DNA from: [Chlorobium] sp. 445
GTDB lineage: Bacteria > Bacteroidota > Chlorobiia > Chlorobiales > Thermochlorobacteraceae
Reading direction: 5' to 3'
Assembly (NCBI GenBank): GCA_002763895.1
Contig: NSLH01000009.1
Span: 30,982 to 94,981, forward strand
Length of the DNA stretch: 64,000 bases
Position numbers and translations under genes: made by a program. Numbering within the stretch: the stretch's first letter is position 1; each line of letters opens with the position of its first letter. Shown piece after piece: positions 9,627 to 18,598 of the stretch. The notes under the pieces were generated by a model. That model searched no databases. It was given only the letters and a program-made list of their open reading frames with translations, and had not been told where the DNA came from.

Positions 9627-12458
9627 ATGGAGAGCAGCGGTATCAAGGTATCTGTCCCACAAGAAGCACTTGCCTCAGCGGTAGATGAGTTCTTGCAGCG
9701 CGATGTTAAACTGCTTGGCAATCTTCTCGGGCAAACACTTGTTGAGCAAGAAAGTGCCTCGTTTTTAGAGTTAGAAGAAAAGGTGCGTTTGCTTTGCAAG
9801 GAGATTCGCCTTGAGAAGAAAGACAATCTGCGCACTGAGCTGATGCGCCTTTTAGAATCTCTCACGGTCGAAGAAGCAGGCAACTTGGTGCGTGCATTCG
9901 GTACATTTTTTCATCTCACCAATGTGGCTGACCAAGTCCATCAAGCTCGTCGTGATACCGAAACACTCCGACAACTTGCTGACTCTGGTAAAGAACCTGT
10001 GCTTGAAGGTTCAATCTACGAGGTCATCGAACGCTTCAAGCACAGTGGCATCAGTGCCGATGACCTTCAAGCCCTGCTCTCTAAGCTCTCAATTGAGCCC
10101 ACACTGACCGCACACCCTACTGAAGCCGCACGCCAAAGTGTACTGCTCAAACGCCGCAATATCGCTTCACTTTTGGAACGGCTCAGTCAACCTAATCTGA
10201 CCCCCAATGAGCGCAATGACACGATTGATGAACTTGCTGCTATTATCACCGCACTGTGGCAAACCGACAATGTGCGTGAAGGTAGCCTGACCGTCTTTGA
10301 AGAAGTGCGTAACCAACTTTACTACTTAGAAAACATCTTTTGGGATACTTTACCTAAACTTTATGCCGACCTTGAAAAGGCGCTATCCAAATTTTATCCC
10401 GATTATACTTTTCACATTCCGCCCTTTTTGCGTATCCGCTCTTGGACAGGTGGCGACCGTGATGGTCATCCATTTGTCACGCATGAGGTAACGCGCAATA
10501 CGCTGCGCTTTCTTAAATCGGAAGTCCTAAAGAAATACATTGCCAGTATTGAAGCAGCCGTAATTGAACTAAGCAGTTCACTCAACCGTGTTCAAGTCTC
10601 CGCAGAATTGAAGTCCTCTATTGCGCGCGATGAGCAGGCGTATGGACGCAACGCAATTGAAGCTGGTTGGGCTGGCAGAAACTTCAATGAGCCCTACCGC
10701 ATTAAACTGCGCTATATCTCTTACAGGCTTTCTCAAACTCTCGCCTCTCTGGATGCTGAGCACATGCTGACAGGAGCGTATCACAGTGAGGAAGAATTTT
10801 TAGACGATTTGCGCGTTGTCGAGCGCAGCCTTATTGCAAACAAAGGTAAGCGCATTGCCGAGGCACAAGTGCGCAAACTGATTCGCCGTCTTGAAGTTTT
10901 CGGCTTTTCTTTCTTCATCCTTGACATTCGTCAACACAGCAGCAAGCACACTCAAGCACTCGATGAGATTGTCTCCAGCTTGCGCCTTTTGCCAAAGCGG
11001 TACTCAGAAATGAGCGAGATGGAAAAACGCGCATGGCTCTCGCAAGAGATTCAAACGCGCCGTCCACTTGTGCCTTACAAACTTGGCTTTTCTGAAGAGA
11101 CCAATGAAGTGATACGCACGTTCCGTCAAATTCGCCGCTCGCTTGAATCTATTAGCCGCCGCGCAATTGATACTTACATCATCAGTATGACCGCAGAAGT
11201 TAGCCATGTCTTGGAAGTGATGCTCTTTGCTAAAGAAGCTGCCTTAATTCGCCACACTGATAGCGATGAATTCCAAAGCGACCTGAATATCGTGCCGCTC
11301 TTTGAGACGATTAGCGACCTGCAACACGCCGATGACTTCATGCGCCAACTCTTTGAGATGCCAGTCTACCAAAAACAACTGCGCGCACGCAGTATGCTAC
11401 AAGAAGTCATGATTGGCTATTCAGACTCGAGTAAAGACGGTGGCTTGCTGGCTTCGAACTGGGAACTCTACAACGCCCAAATTCGCCTTAAAGCCTGCGC
11501 GGAACGCTACGGGGTTAAACTCAAACTGTTCCATGGACGTGGTGGCACTGTTGGGCGTGGTGGTGGTGCACCTGTTCATCAAGCTATTCTAGCGCAACCT
11601 AAAGGCACCATCGATGGCAGAATTAAACTCACTGAGCAAGGCGAAATCATATCCTCTAAATACGCTACGCCCCACATTGCGACACGCAATTTGGAACTTA
11701 CCACCACCGCGGTCATGATTGCCTCCCTCGATGCCATGCATGAACCAGACCCTAAACCTGAGTGGCTGCATGTTATGTCAGAAATGTCCGCCGCCGCGTT
11801 TAAAGCCTACCGCGCCTTCGTCTATGACAATCCCCGCTTTGCAGAGTATTTCTATGAAGCCACACCAATTGAAATCATTAGCGAAATGAAAATTGGCTCT
11901 CGCCCCTCGCGCCGGCGTGGTGCAGGACGCATCGAAGATCTTCGTGCCATTCCTTGGGTCTTTGCTTGGACACAAAGCCGCGCAACTCTGCCCAGTTGGC
12001 TCAGCGTCAGCGATGGCTTCGACGCTGTACTTGCTAACGGAACACCCATGACCCTGCTTCAAGAAATGTATGAGGACTGGCGATTCTTCAGAACCCTGAT
12101 TGATAGTATGCAAATGTCGCTTTCTAAGTGCGATATTCGCGTCGCAGAAGAATATTCCAAGCTCGTCAGCGATGCCGCTTTGGGCAGAGAAATTTTTCAC
12201 GCTATTGAAACGCGCTTCTACCACACGATTGATCTTATCTGCAAAATCACCTCTCAGCAAACGCTTTTAGAAAACAACCCTACACTTCGTCGCTCACTGC
12301 GCGCCCGTGAGCCCTACATCGACCCACTGAGTTACATCCAAGTCATTGCCATGAAGAAATATCGCTCTTGCGACAACGAAGAGATGCGAAAAAAATTGCT
12401 TGCAGTTCTGCGTGATTCCGTCAATTCCGTTGCCGCAGGCATTCGCAATACAGGCTAA
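9627..12458 (+). CDS. ppc: Phosphoenolpyruvate carboxylase
   Basis: This 943-residue enzyme adds bicarbonate to PEP to give oxaloacetate, refilling the TCA cycle. It carries the catalytic His in TAHPTEAARQSV near residue 161, the substrate loop SWTGGDRDGHPFVT near 273, YSDSSKDGGLLAS near 595, the glycine-rich loop FHGRGGTVGRGGG near 633 with its essential Arg, GAGRIEDLRAIPWVFAWTQ near 768, and the invariant C-terminal RNTG. It is somewhat longer than the Escherichia coli enzyme (883) owing to the N-terminus. It sits alone between the RsbRD-N gene and a lipoprotein gene, each separated by gaps large enough for separate promoters. Confidence 0.97.
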   Translation: MESSGIKVSVPQEALASAVDEFLQRDVKLLGNLLGQTLVEQESASFLELEEKVRLLCKEIRLEKKDNLRTELMRLLESLTVEEAGNLVRAFGTFFHLTNVADQVHQARRDTETLRQLADSGKEPVLEGSIYEVIERFKHSGISADDLQALLSKLSIEPTLTAHPTEAARQSVLLKRRNIASLLERLSQPNLTPNERNDTIDELAAIITALWQTDNVREGSLTVFEEVRNQLYYLENIFWDTLPKLYADLEKALSKFYPDYTFHIPPFLRIRSWTGGDRDGHPFVTHEVTRNTLRFLKSEVLKKYIASIEAAVIELSSSLNRVQVSAELKSSIARDEQAYGRNAIEAGWAGRNFNEPYRIKLRYISYRLSQTLASLDAEHMLTGAYHSEEEFLDDLRVVERSLIANKGKRIAEAQVRKLIRRLEVFGFSFFILDIRQHSSKHTQALDEIVSSLRLLPKRYSEMSEMEKRAWLSQEIQTRRPLVPYKLGFSEETNEVIRTFRQIRRSLESISRRAIDTYIISMTAEVSHVLEVMLFAKEAALIRHTDSDEFQSDLNIVPLFETISDLQHADDFMRQLFEMPVYQKQLRARSMLQEVMIGYSDSSKDGGLLASNWELYNAQIRLKACAERYGVKLKLFHGRGGTVGRGGGAPVHQAILAQPKGTIDGRIKLTEQGEIISSKYATPHIATRNLELTTTAVMIASLDAMHEPDPKPEWLHVMSEMSAAAFKAYRAFVYDNPRFAEYFYEATPIEIISEMKIGSRPSRRRGAGRIEDLRAIPWVFAWTQSRATLPSWLSVSDGFDAVLANGTPMTLLQEMYEDWRFFRTLIDSMQMSLSKCDIRVAEEYSKLVSDAALGREIFHAIETRFYHTIDLICKITSQQTLLENNPTLRRSLRAREPYIDPLSYIQVIAMKKYRSCDNEEMRKKLLAVLRDSVNSVAAGIRNTG

Positions 12459-12585
12459 TGGATTCTCATTCGGCTTGCTCACTACGCTCAAATCCATGCC
12501 GCGTCACAGTATGATATTGCTTTTAAGCGAAACTTTTGCACGTTAAGTTTTGTAAGAAGTAAAAAGCCCTTATGAACTTTTTCTT

Positions 12586-12590
12586 GGAGG
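12586..12590 (+). promoter_or_regulatory. Strong ribosome binding site GGAGG deciding the lipoprotein start
   Basis: GGAGG lies 4 bases before ATG 12595 and 7 bases before ATG 12598. The second ATG has the better spacing, so translation of the lipoprotein probably begins at 12598. Confidence 0.6.
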
Positions 12591-12597
12591 TTGTATG

Positions 12598-13299
12598 ATG
12601 CGCGTGCCTTTGCTCTTCGTTTCCCTGCTTTTGATGAGCAGTCTTACAGGCTGTTATACCAAGTTTTTTGCTGACGACGATCCGCGTCTTTCTCGCAACA
12701 TGCGTGCTCCTGAAACCCAAGTAGAAACCATAGAAGACTCAAATGGCGACCTAACCGTGATTATTCAAGAGTATCTTTCGCCACACATGCCTCTGCCTGC
12801 CTCACCCTTCTTAGGTGCTTGGGGCTACACACCATTCTGGTCTGATCCTTGGTTTGACCGGTTCTTTGTCTCTCCTTGGTCCTTTGCTGGTTTTGGCTGG
12901 TCATCACCATACTGGGCATGGCATGGCGGCTGGGGCTGGTCATCACCATACTGGGCGTGGGGTTATCCTGTTGGACCTTGGCTTCAAGTTCCCGTTGTTA
13001 TTGCACCTGCTACACCTGTTGCAGGCACGCCGCGTAACTTTGGTCGCATCCGCCACAGTTCAACTTTACCTAGTACAGTTGCACCCGCAGCTGTACCTGT
13101 TGCTTCTCCTCAAGGCAATGCATCACGCTCATCTTCTGAATCGGCATCAGATAAGCGCAATGCAGTCCGACGCCCTGTAAGTCCGGGCTATTACACTTTG
13201 CCGTGGATAAATTCTGAAGGGACCTCATCAACACGACGTCCATCTTCTTCTTCAGTTCGCGCTCAACTGTCTCGAGCAGTTCAAGCCCTTCATCGGTGA
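12598..13299 (+). CDS. Trp/Gly-rich lipoprotein, probably frameshifted near its C-terminus
   Basis: About 233 residues begin with a lipoprotein signal (lipobox LTGC near residue 18-21), followed by a short acidic region and a Trp/Gly/Pro/Tyr-rich segment that contains a duplicated GWSSPYWAW motif encoded by a 23-base direct repeat (12895-12917 and 12934-12956). The tail is Ser/Pro-rich. In the printed frame it ends at 13299, but from 13254 the next frame encodes another 43 codons that are strongly Ser-rich and end in SSGRNR at 13382. The downstream lipoprotein ends in SSGRIRE. One base is therefore probably missing in the TCT-repeat tract at 13243-13253, making the true gene end at 13382. No function is known; I infer an outer-membrane or periplasmic lipoprotein. 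Confidence 0.7.
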   Translation: MRVPLLFVSLLLMSSLTGCYTKFFADDDPRLSRNMRAPETQVETIEDSNGDLTVIIQEYLSPHMPLPASPFLGAWGYTPFWSDPWFDRFFVSPWSFAGFGWSSPYWAWHGGWGWSSPYWAWGYPVGPWLQVPVVIAPATPVAGTPRNFGRIRHSSTLPSTVAPAAVPVASPQGNASRSSSESASDKRNAVRRPVSPGYYTLPWINSEGTSSTRRPSSSSVRAQLSRAVQALHR

Positions 13300-13400
13300 G
13301 TTCACCAAGTCCTGGCAGTTCCTCGTCATCGCGCTCGGCTTCATCGAGTTCAGGGACGCGCAGCTCTGGCAGAAACCGCTAAACCTTGTGATACGAAGTT

Positions 13401-14093
13401 ATGCGTTGCACCTTAGTTGCCACTCTACTCCTTGTCATAGCTTTGCTTTCAGGTTGTGCCACTTATACGATGCTTTCACATCCTGAGGTAGAAGTCTACG
13501 ACGAACATCTTGAGAAATATATTTTTGAAGAAGTTACACTGGCTTCGAACTGCCGAAACTGTCACGCCAATCAGCCCAGCAAGTTTGATGTGTATCGTCA
13601 TCTTTTGCGCACGTCGGGCAGCACCACCAGCATCGAGAAAATCGATTTACTTCAAACCCGCGCTATGCCTGAACTGCGTGGTTATGAAAATTATCTTCAT
13701 TCTGACTTAGGCAGTTACTATTACGCTGCGTGGTGGTTCAATCCTGTGATTGTAGAGTCTGGTTTCTATGGCGTAAGTACTTCGCCCGCTGCTGCATCTA
13801 CACCTGAGCGTATCCGTCAAAGTTATCGGCGTTCTTTCGGTCGTGCGATGCAAAGTTCAGCACCGCATTCCGGGGCGCAACCCGCTGCACGCACGACCCC
13901 AGCATCATCTCCTGCCTCTGCTACGACTGCTGCCAGCGGTGCACAACCTTCTGAGCCTTCTTCATCTGGGCAAAACACACGCTCCTCTTCTGAGGCTGGC
14001 TCGTCGAGCAAAGAAAATCACGGGTCTCGACAAAGTAGTGGCGAATCGAAGTCAGAGTCTACACCACGCTCTTCTGGACGCATTCGTGAGTAA
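13401..14093 (+). CDS. Lipoprotein with a CxxCH haem-binding motif
   Basis: The 230-residue protein starts with a lipoprotein signal, lipobox LSGC near residue 16-19. The following 110 residues include SNCRNCHANQ, a single CxxCH motif of the c-type haem attachment kind, and a YYYAAWWFNP segment. The last 90 residues are low-complexity Ser/Ala/Pro/Thr ending in SSGRIRE. One haem site or a structural metal site is possible; with only one CxxCH and no obvious distal ligand the haem is an inference. It starts 18 bases after the extended end of the upstream lipoprotein and precedes a FadL-like barrel, so the three may form an envelope operon. Confidence 0.75.
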   Translation: MRCTLVATLLLVIALLSGCATYTMLSHPEVEVYDEHLEKYIFEEVTLASNCRNCHANQPSKFDVYRHLLRTSGSTTSIEKIDLLQTRAMPELRGYENYLHSDLGSYYYAAWWFNPVIVESGFYGVSTSPAAASTPERIRQSYRRSFGRAMQSSAPHSGAQPAARTTPASSPASATTAASGAQPSEPSSSGQNTRSSSEAGSSSKENHGSRQSSGESKSESTPRSSGRIRE

Positions 14094-14162
14094 TACACTG
14101 GTTCGTCGTGCTTGTGGCATTAACAACGCTTTTCTCTCAACTCTAAACCACAACGTTAGGCT

Positions 14163-15641
14163 ATGACGTCTCGCCTCATTTTGCTGCCATTTTTGTTACT
14201 TTTTTGTGCTTCAACGCTGCGAGCTCAAAATGAAATCGACGCCGTGCGCCAAGCGCAACATGGTCATGGCATTGGGGCACGAGCCATTGCTATTGGACCG
14301 GCATACAGCGCCATTTCCGACGACTACGCCGCCGTTTTCTTCAACCCCGCTGGACTTGGACAAATCAAGCGTTTTGAGGCAACGCTCGGCTTCGACTTTT
14401 TCCAATACAGCGCCGATGCGCTTTACCTTGATGTCAGCAACAATGCTACAAATTCAGGCAATGCGCTCAACAGCATCGGTCTTGTTGTGCCTTTTCCGAC
14501 CTACCAAGGCAGTTTTGTCGTTGCTGCAGGCTACAACCGACTAAGAAACTTCCGTGCCGCACAAAATGCCACTGCCTTCAATCCATCAGGCAGCATTAGC
14601 GATTGGTTTCTTTCTTTTACCCCCCGTTTCGATTCGCAGCAACGTATTTTACTTGACGACGTGGGCGCGCTTGCATTTAATCATTTCCTTATCAACGATA
14701 GAAATGGACAGTATGTCGATCCACTTATCAATCGTGGTCAGGTTCTGCAGCGTTCTAACTTGCTCGAAGATGGTGGCGCCAATGCGTTTTCAATTTCTGC
14801 CGCAATCGAAGTTGCACCCGCGCTCTTTGTTGGCGCTACACTCAATCTCATGAACTCGCGCTACAGCTTCATGCGCAACTTCACCGAGAGCGACGAAAAT
14901 AACATCTACCCCAATTTCCTTTCCCTGACACTTTCTGAAGAGTTTGAAACCGAAGCCTCCGGCTGGAATATCAAAGCTGGACTGCTTTATCGCACTGATA
15001 AAAACTGGCGGGTTGGTCTCACACTCGAAACGCCGTTGTTACTTGAATTGAAAGATAGATTCACTACGAGCTTGCAAACACGCTATGAACGCCCACCTGA
15101 TGGCGCAACCCGCGCAGTCTTTAATGATGCACTTCCCGCAAGCAACATAGAATATCGCTTGCAAACACCTTGGGTCTTTGGAATTAGCCTTTCATTCGAA
15201 GACTCGTTCTTCACGCTGGGAACAGAATTTAACTACCGTGATTGGACGCAGCTTTCTTACAGCAGTGCTGCTATCTCATTTGCTGACATCAACCGTGTTA
15301 TCGCATCGGAATTACAAGGTGCATTTGGAGCATCAGTTGGACTTGAAGCACGCCCCCTATTGCTGCCGCTGCGCTTGCGCGTGGGCTACACAATTCAACA
15401 GACACCGTTCCGCTACCGACTTTCAGACAATCCAAATGAGCGCATCAGCACCTCACTTGCAGATGCACGACAAACCTTGAGTTTTGGTGCAGGTTTTCTT
15501 TTTCAGCAAACACTCTCCATCGACATCGCCTACCTTCTCTCCACGCAAAATCTGCAAGGCAGATTGTACAGCGGCTCTCGCGTGGTGAATGAAACCGTTC
15601 GCAATAGCAATATCGTCTTTACAGCAAGTTTTAGATTTTGA
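14163..15641 (+). CDS. OmpP1/FadL/TodX-type outer membrane protein
   Basis: This 492-residue protein has a signal peptide ending LRAQNE and an N-terminal plug region with SAISDDYAAVFFNPAGLGQ, the pattern of the FadL-like outer membrane transport family. Alternating hydrophobic and aromatic strands run through the rest, ending in the barrel signature FTASFRF with terminal Phe. Family members carry fatty acids or other hydrophobic compounds across the outer membrane; the substrate here is unknown. The gene follows the two lipoproteins by about 70 bases and may share their transcript. Confidence 0.85.
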   Translation: MTSRLILLPFLLLFCASTLRAQNEIDAVRQAQHGHGIGARAIAIGPAYSAISDDYAAVFFNPAGLGQIKRFEATLGFDFFQYSADALYLDVSNNATNSGNALNSIGLVVPFPTYQGSFVVAAGYNRLRNFRAAQNATAFNPSGSISDWFLSFTPRFDSQQRILLDDVGALAFNHFLINDRNGQYVDPLINRGQVLQRSNLLEDGGANAFSISAAIEVAPALFVGATLNLMNSRYSFMRNFTESDENNIYPNFLSLTLSEEFETEASGWNIKAGLLYRTDKNWRVGLTLETPLLLELKDRFTTSLQTRYERPPDGATRAVFNDALPASNIEYRLQTPWVFGISLSFEDSFFTLGTEFNYRDWTQLSYSSAAISFADINRVIASELQGAFGASVGLEARPLLLPLRLRVGYTIQQTPFRYRLSDNPNERISTSLADARQTLSFGAGFLFQQTLSIDIAYLLSTQNLQGRLYSGSRVVNETVRNSNIVFTASFRF

Positions 15642-15731
15642 AGAAGCCTTCAGGATGGGCAACCTGCATCACTCAAACAGGATAGGCAAACGAACAGTAT
15701 GGTATGAACAGAAGGCGTGAGAAATTTTCTG

Positions 15732-15804
<73 letters not shown>

Positions 15805-15821
15805 CTGTCTATACGCTGCAC

Positions 15822-16202
15822 TTACTTGCCAGAGTCACTTGGCTGCGCAGCAGGGGCCTCGTCTTTTGGTAAAGACCCAGTCGATGGCAGCGAGGGCAAC
15901 GTTGGCGCTGTCTTTGGCGCACTCTTCTGAATGATACTTTCCTGCGGTGTCTCTTCTTTGCCTAAGCGTGTCGTAAATTCCGCCGCGACACACAGCAACA
16001 TAAAAATAACCGCAAGGTAAGTTGTCGTACGGCTTAGAATGTCGGCTGTACGGCGCACCCCTAACACTTGTGTTGCCCCCATTCCAATGCCAAAAGCACT
16101 AGCTAAGCCTGAACCCTTGCTGCTTTGCAAGAGTACCACCAAAATCAATAAGATTGAAACAATCATTGCTGCTACAACGACAATAACATGCGCAATATGC
16201 AT
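15822..16202 (-). CDS. secG: Preprotein translocase subunit SecG
   Basis: This 126-residue SecG is the small accessory subunit of the SecYEG channel in the inner membrane. Two membrane helices are visible, AHVIVVVAAMIVSILLILVVLL at the N-terminus and TYLAVIFMLLCVAAEF near residue 62. They are joined by the conserved loop QSSKGSGLASAFGIGMG. A Pro/Ser/Thr-rich tail after residue 80 is typical for this group. The gene reads toward the tRNA-Lys gene, 17 bases away. Confidence 0.92.
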   Translation of the reverse strand: MHIAHVIVVVAAMIVSILLILVVLLQSSKGSGLASAFGIGMGATQVLGVRRTADILSRTTTYLAVIFMLLCVAAEFTTRLGKEETPQESIIQKSAPKTAPTLPSLPSTGSLPKDEAPAAQPSDSGK

Positions 16203-16308
16203 ACCTTTATACTTTTGCTTTTTTGCCTTTTGGCTCTTTTGAATTGCTTAAATTTTTTTGAGACCTAAAATTTAATATACGAATTTAAATTTGTCAAAAA
16301 GTTTTGCG

Positions 16309-16539
16309 ATGTCAGAATTCGGTAAATTGTTGATGGGGCTTGGCGCACTTCTGCTTCTTCTTGGTGCCGCATTTTACTTTGCGCCAAAAATTTCTGCATT
16401 CAACTGGCTGGGTCGCTTGCCACTTGACTTCAAAATTGAGCGAGAAAATTTTAGCTTTTATTTTCCGCTTGGCACATCTATTCTGATTTCGCTTTTACTT
16501 TCTGCTATCCTTTATCTTTGGCGCAAGTTTTCAGAGTAA
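16309..16539 (+). CDS. DUF2905 family small membrane protein
   Basis: This small protein of 76 residues has two membrane helices, GKLLMGLGALLLLLGAAFYF and TSILISLLLSAILYLWRKF, separated by the conserved WLGRLPLDFKIERENFSFYFPLG segment that defines DUF2905. Function is unknown; the family is widespread in bacteria. A TTG at 16291 would add six residues, but the ATG at 16309 starts at the conserved MSEFGKLLM. It is divergent from secG, sharing the AT-rich gap 16203-16308. Confidence 0.85.
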   Translation: MSEFGKLLMGLGALLLLLGAAFYFAPKISAFNWLGRLPLDFKIERENFSFYFPLGTSILISLLLSAILYLWRKFSE

Positions 16540-16544
16540 ACTGC

Positions 16545-16565
16545 CGCAGACCTTTGCAGTCTGCG
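16545..16565 (+). terminator. Possible hairpin after the DUF2905 gene
   Basis: A perfect 7-bp inverted repeat (CGCAGAC / GTCTGCG) with a 7-base loop begins five bases after the DUF2905 stop. No T-tract follows, so an intrinsic terminator is uncertain. Confidence 0.3.
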
Positions 16566-16668
16566 CTCGCTGCTCGTTGAGCATAAATCCATGCGCTCGA
16601 GCTTACTTCCACGAAAAAAGTCTTGCGCCTCGTCATAGTAGAGCATTAAGGTTTGTTATCGAGTTTGT

Positions 16669-16676
16669 TATCTTTG
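16669..16676 (+). promoter_or_regulatory. Possible -7 element TATCTTTG before the isocitrate dehydrogenase gene
   Basis: TATCTTTG fits the Bacteroidota -7 consensus TAnnTTTG and lies about 100 bases before the ATG at 16779. A TTTG occurs upstream at 16652-16655, but the spacer is 13 instead of about 19 bases, so only the -7 box is convincing. Confidence 0.35.
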
Positions 16677-16778
16677 CATTGACAGAATTTGCTCGTCTGC
16701 CTTAATTCTAAGCGTTCTAAACGCTACTTCACCCTGTACATTTCAACTGTTTCATGCAACCTCAAAAACTTGCTTTGT

Positions 16779-17780
16779 ATGTCGCACACCATCACACTTT
16801 TGCCTGGCGATGGCATCGGTCCTGAAATCACGCATGCTGTCAAGCGCATCATTGCTGCGACGGGCGTTAAAATTGAATGGGAAGAATATCTTGCTGGCAA
16901 AGCCGCAGTTGAAAAATATGGCGACCCGCTGCCGCAAGCAGTACTTGACTCAATTCTGCGCAATAAAGTTGCTCTGAAAGGACCGCTGACCACGGAAGTG
17001 GGAAAGGGCTTCAAGTCTGTCAATGTGCAACTGCGCAAAACGCTGAATCTTTACGCCAACTTGCGTCCTGTCAAGACACTGCCCGGTGCTGGCGCAAAGT
17101 ATGAAGGGGTTGATATTGTCGTTGTGCGCGAAAATACTGAAAGCCTTTATGCCGGCATTGAGAATGAAATTGCTCCGGGCGTTATTCAAGCCTCGAAGGT
17201 GATTACACGCGAAGCCTCAACGCGCATTGCAAAATTTGCCTTTGAATACGCACGCACGCATCATCGCAAAAAAGTCAGCGCTATTCACAAAGCCAACATT
17301 ATGAAACTTGCCGATGGGCTTTTTCTCAAATGCTGCCAAGAGGTTAGCCAAGATTATCCCGAGCTTCAATACGACGAAGTCATCGTAGACAATTGCTGCA
17401 TGCAACTTGTACTCAATCCACAGCGTTTCGATGTCATGGTACTTGAAAATCTCTACGGCGATATTGTCTCGGATTTGTGCGCTGGACTTGTAGGTGGATT
17501 AGGTGTCGTGCCTGGCGCAAACATTGGCACCGAAGCCAGTGTCTTTGAGGCTGTGCATGGCTCTGCGCCCGACATTGCAGGTAAAGGTATCGCAAACCCA
17601 ACAGCGATGCTGCTTTCAGCCGTCATGATGCTGCAACACATTAACGAACATCATGCAGCAGAACGCATTACCAGCGCAATTTATCGTGTGATGGGAGAAG
17701 GCAAAGTGCGCACGCCCGATCTCAAAGGCCATGCTACCACAGAGCAATACGCCGATGAACTGATTAAGTATATCATATAG
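16779..17780 (+). CDS. Isocitrate/isopropylmalate dehydrogenase family, probably NAD-dependent isocitrate dehydrogenase
   Basis: This 333-residue beta-decarboxylating dehydrogenase opens with TITLLPGDGIGPEIT. The substrate-binding stretch SVNVQLRKTLNLYANLRPVKTLPG, ENTESLYAGIENE and the VVRENTE loop match the short NAD-dependent isocitrate dehydrogenases and homoisocitrate dehydrogenases more than LeuB. The Mg-binding YGDIVSDLCAGLVGG and cofactor region EAVHGSAPDIAGKGIANPTA follow. I infer isocitrate to 2-oxoglutarate in the TCA cycle, consistent with its lone location away from leu genes. The frame is open upstream to 16689, but the ATG at 16779 starts at the conserved beginning. Confidence 0.85.
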   Translation: MSHTITLLPGDGIGPEITHAVKRIIAATGVKIEWEEYLAGKAAVEKYGDPLPQAVLDSILRNKVALKGPLTTEVGKGFKSVNVQLRKTLNLYANLRPVKTLPGAGAKYEGVDIVVVRENTESLYAGIENEIAPGVIQASKVITREASTRIAKFAFEYARTHHRKKVSAIHKANIMKLADGLFLKCCQEVSQDYPELQYDEVIVDNCCMQLVLNPQRFDVMVLENLYGDIVSDLCAGLVGGLGVVPGANIGTEASVFEAVHGSAPDIAGKGIANPTAMLLSAVMMLQHINEHHAAERITSAIYRVMGEGKVRTPDLKGHATTEQYADELIKYII

Positions 17781-17859
17781 TTTTAGAAAGAAATCACTTG
17801 ATTGTTCAGAGCATACTTTACGAGCATATATTTTTGATGTCTGCACTAATTTCATCAGT

Positions 17860-18576
17860 ATGTCTACAGTTCTTCTTGCCGAACATTTAACGAAAACCTA
17901 CCGCTGTGGTGAAGGGTCTCTTACCGTTCTAAATGATGTTTCATTCGAGCTCAATGAAGGTGATTCCTGCGCAATCGTAGGTCCTTCGGGCAGCGGCAAA
18001 ACCACTCTGCTTGGCATTTGTGCTGGTCTTGACCGACAAACTTCTGGTTCAATTACGCTTTGTGGCACTGTGCTCGATGTGCTCAGTGAAGATGAGCGAG
18101 CGCGTGTGCGCAATCAATTTGTCGGCTTTGTCTTCCAAAGTTTTCAACTTATCCCTACACTGACAGCGCTAGAAAATGTGATGGTGCCGATGGAATTGCG
18201 TGGTGAAAAACGGGCGCGGCGCGATGCAATAGAGCTTCTGGAGCGCGTCGGCTTAGGGCATCGCCTCTCACACTACCCTGCGCAACTCTCTGGCGGTGAG
18301 CAGCAGCGTGTCGCCATTGCTCGCTCATTTATCAACCGTCCCAAAATCCTTTTTGCAGATGAACCGACAGGTAACCTTGATGCAGAGACCAGCGAAAAAA
18401 TTGAGCAACTGCTCTTCGAACTCAACCATGATAAAGGCACAACGCTTGTTGTGGTAACACATAATCTCGAACTTGCCCAAAAAACGCAGCGCATTCTCCG
18501 CTTGAAAGGTGGCTCAGTCATTAGCGATGAACGCCTTGTGCACTCTGCAGCACCGACCAGTCTTGACGCTTCCTAA
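17860..18576 (+). CDS. ABC transporter ATP-binding protein (LolD/YbbA type)
   Basis: This 238-residue nucleotide-binding subunit has Walker A GPSGSGKTT near residue 42, Q-loop FVFQSFQLIPTLTALENV, signature LSGGEQQRVAIARS near 145, Walker B ILFADEPTGNLD and H-loop VVVTHNLELA. The Q-loop/ENVMVPM pattern is that of the LolD/MacB/YbbA family, which energises FtsX-type permeases acting on lipoproteins, lipids or cell-wall enzymes. The permease gene follows 22 bases downstream, so the two form one transporter. Confidence 0.9.
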   Translation: MSTVLLAEHLTKTYRCGEGSLTVLNDVSFELNEGDSCAIVGPSGSGKTTLLGICAGLDRQTSGSITLCGTVLDVLSEDERARVRNQFVGFVFQSFQLIPTLTALENVMVPMELRGEKRARRDAIELLERVGLGHRLSHYPAQLSGGEQQRVAIARSFINRPKILFADEPTGNLDAETSEKIEQLLFELNHDKGTTLVVVTHNLELAQKTQRILRLKGGSVISDERLVHSAAPTSLDAS

Positions 18577-18598
18577 AGTACTTAACACTATAGCCACG

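Noticed and set aside
12598..13382. Programmed -1 ribosomal frameshift in the Trp-rich lipoprotein
   Set aside because: No X-XXY-YYZ slippery heptamer or downstream pseudoknot is visible at 13243-13254, and many other genes show similar one-base breaks, so an indel is more likely.
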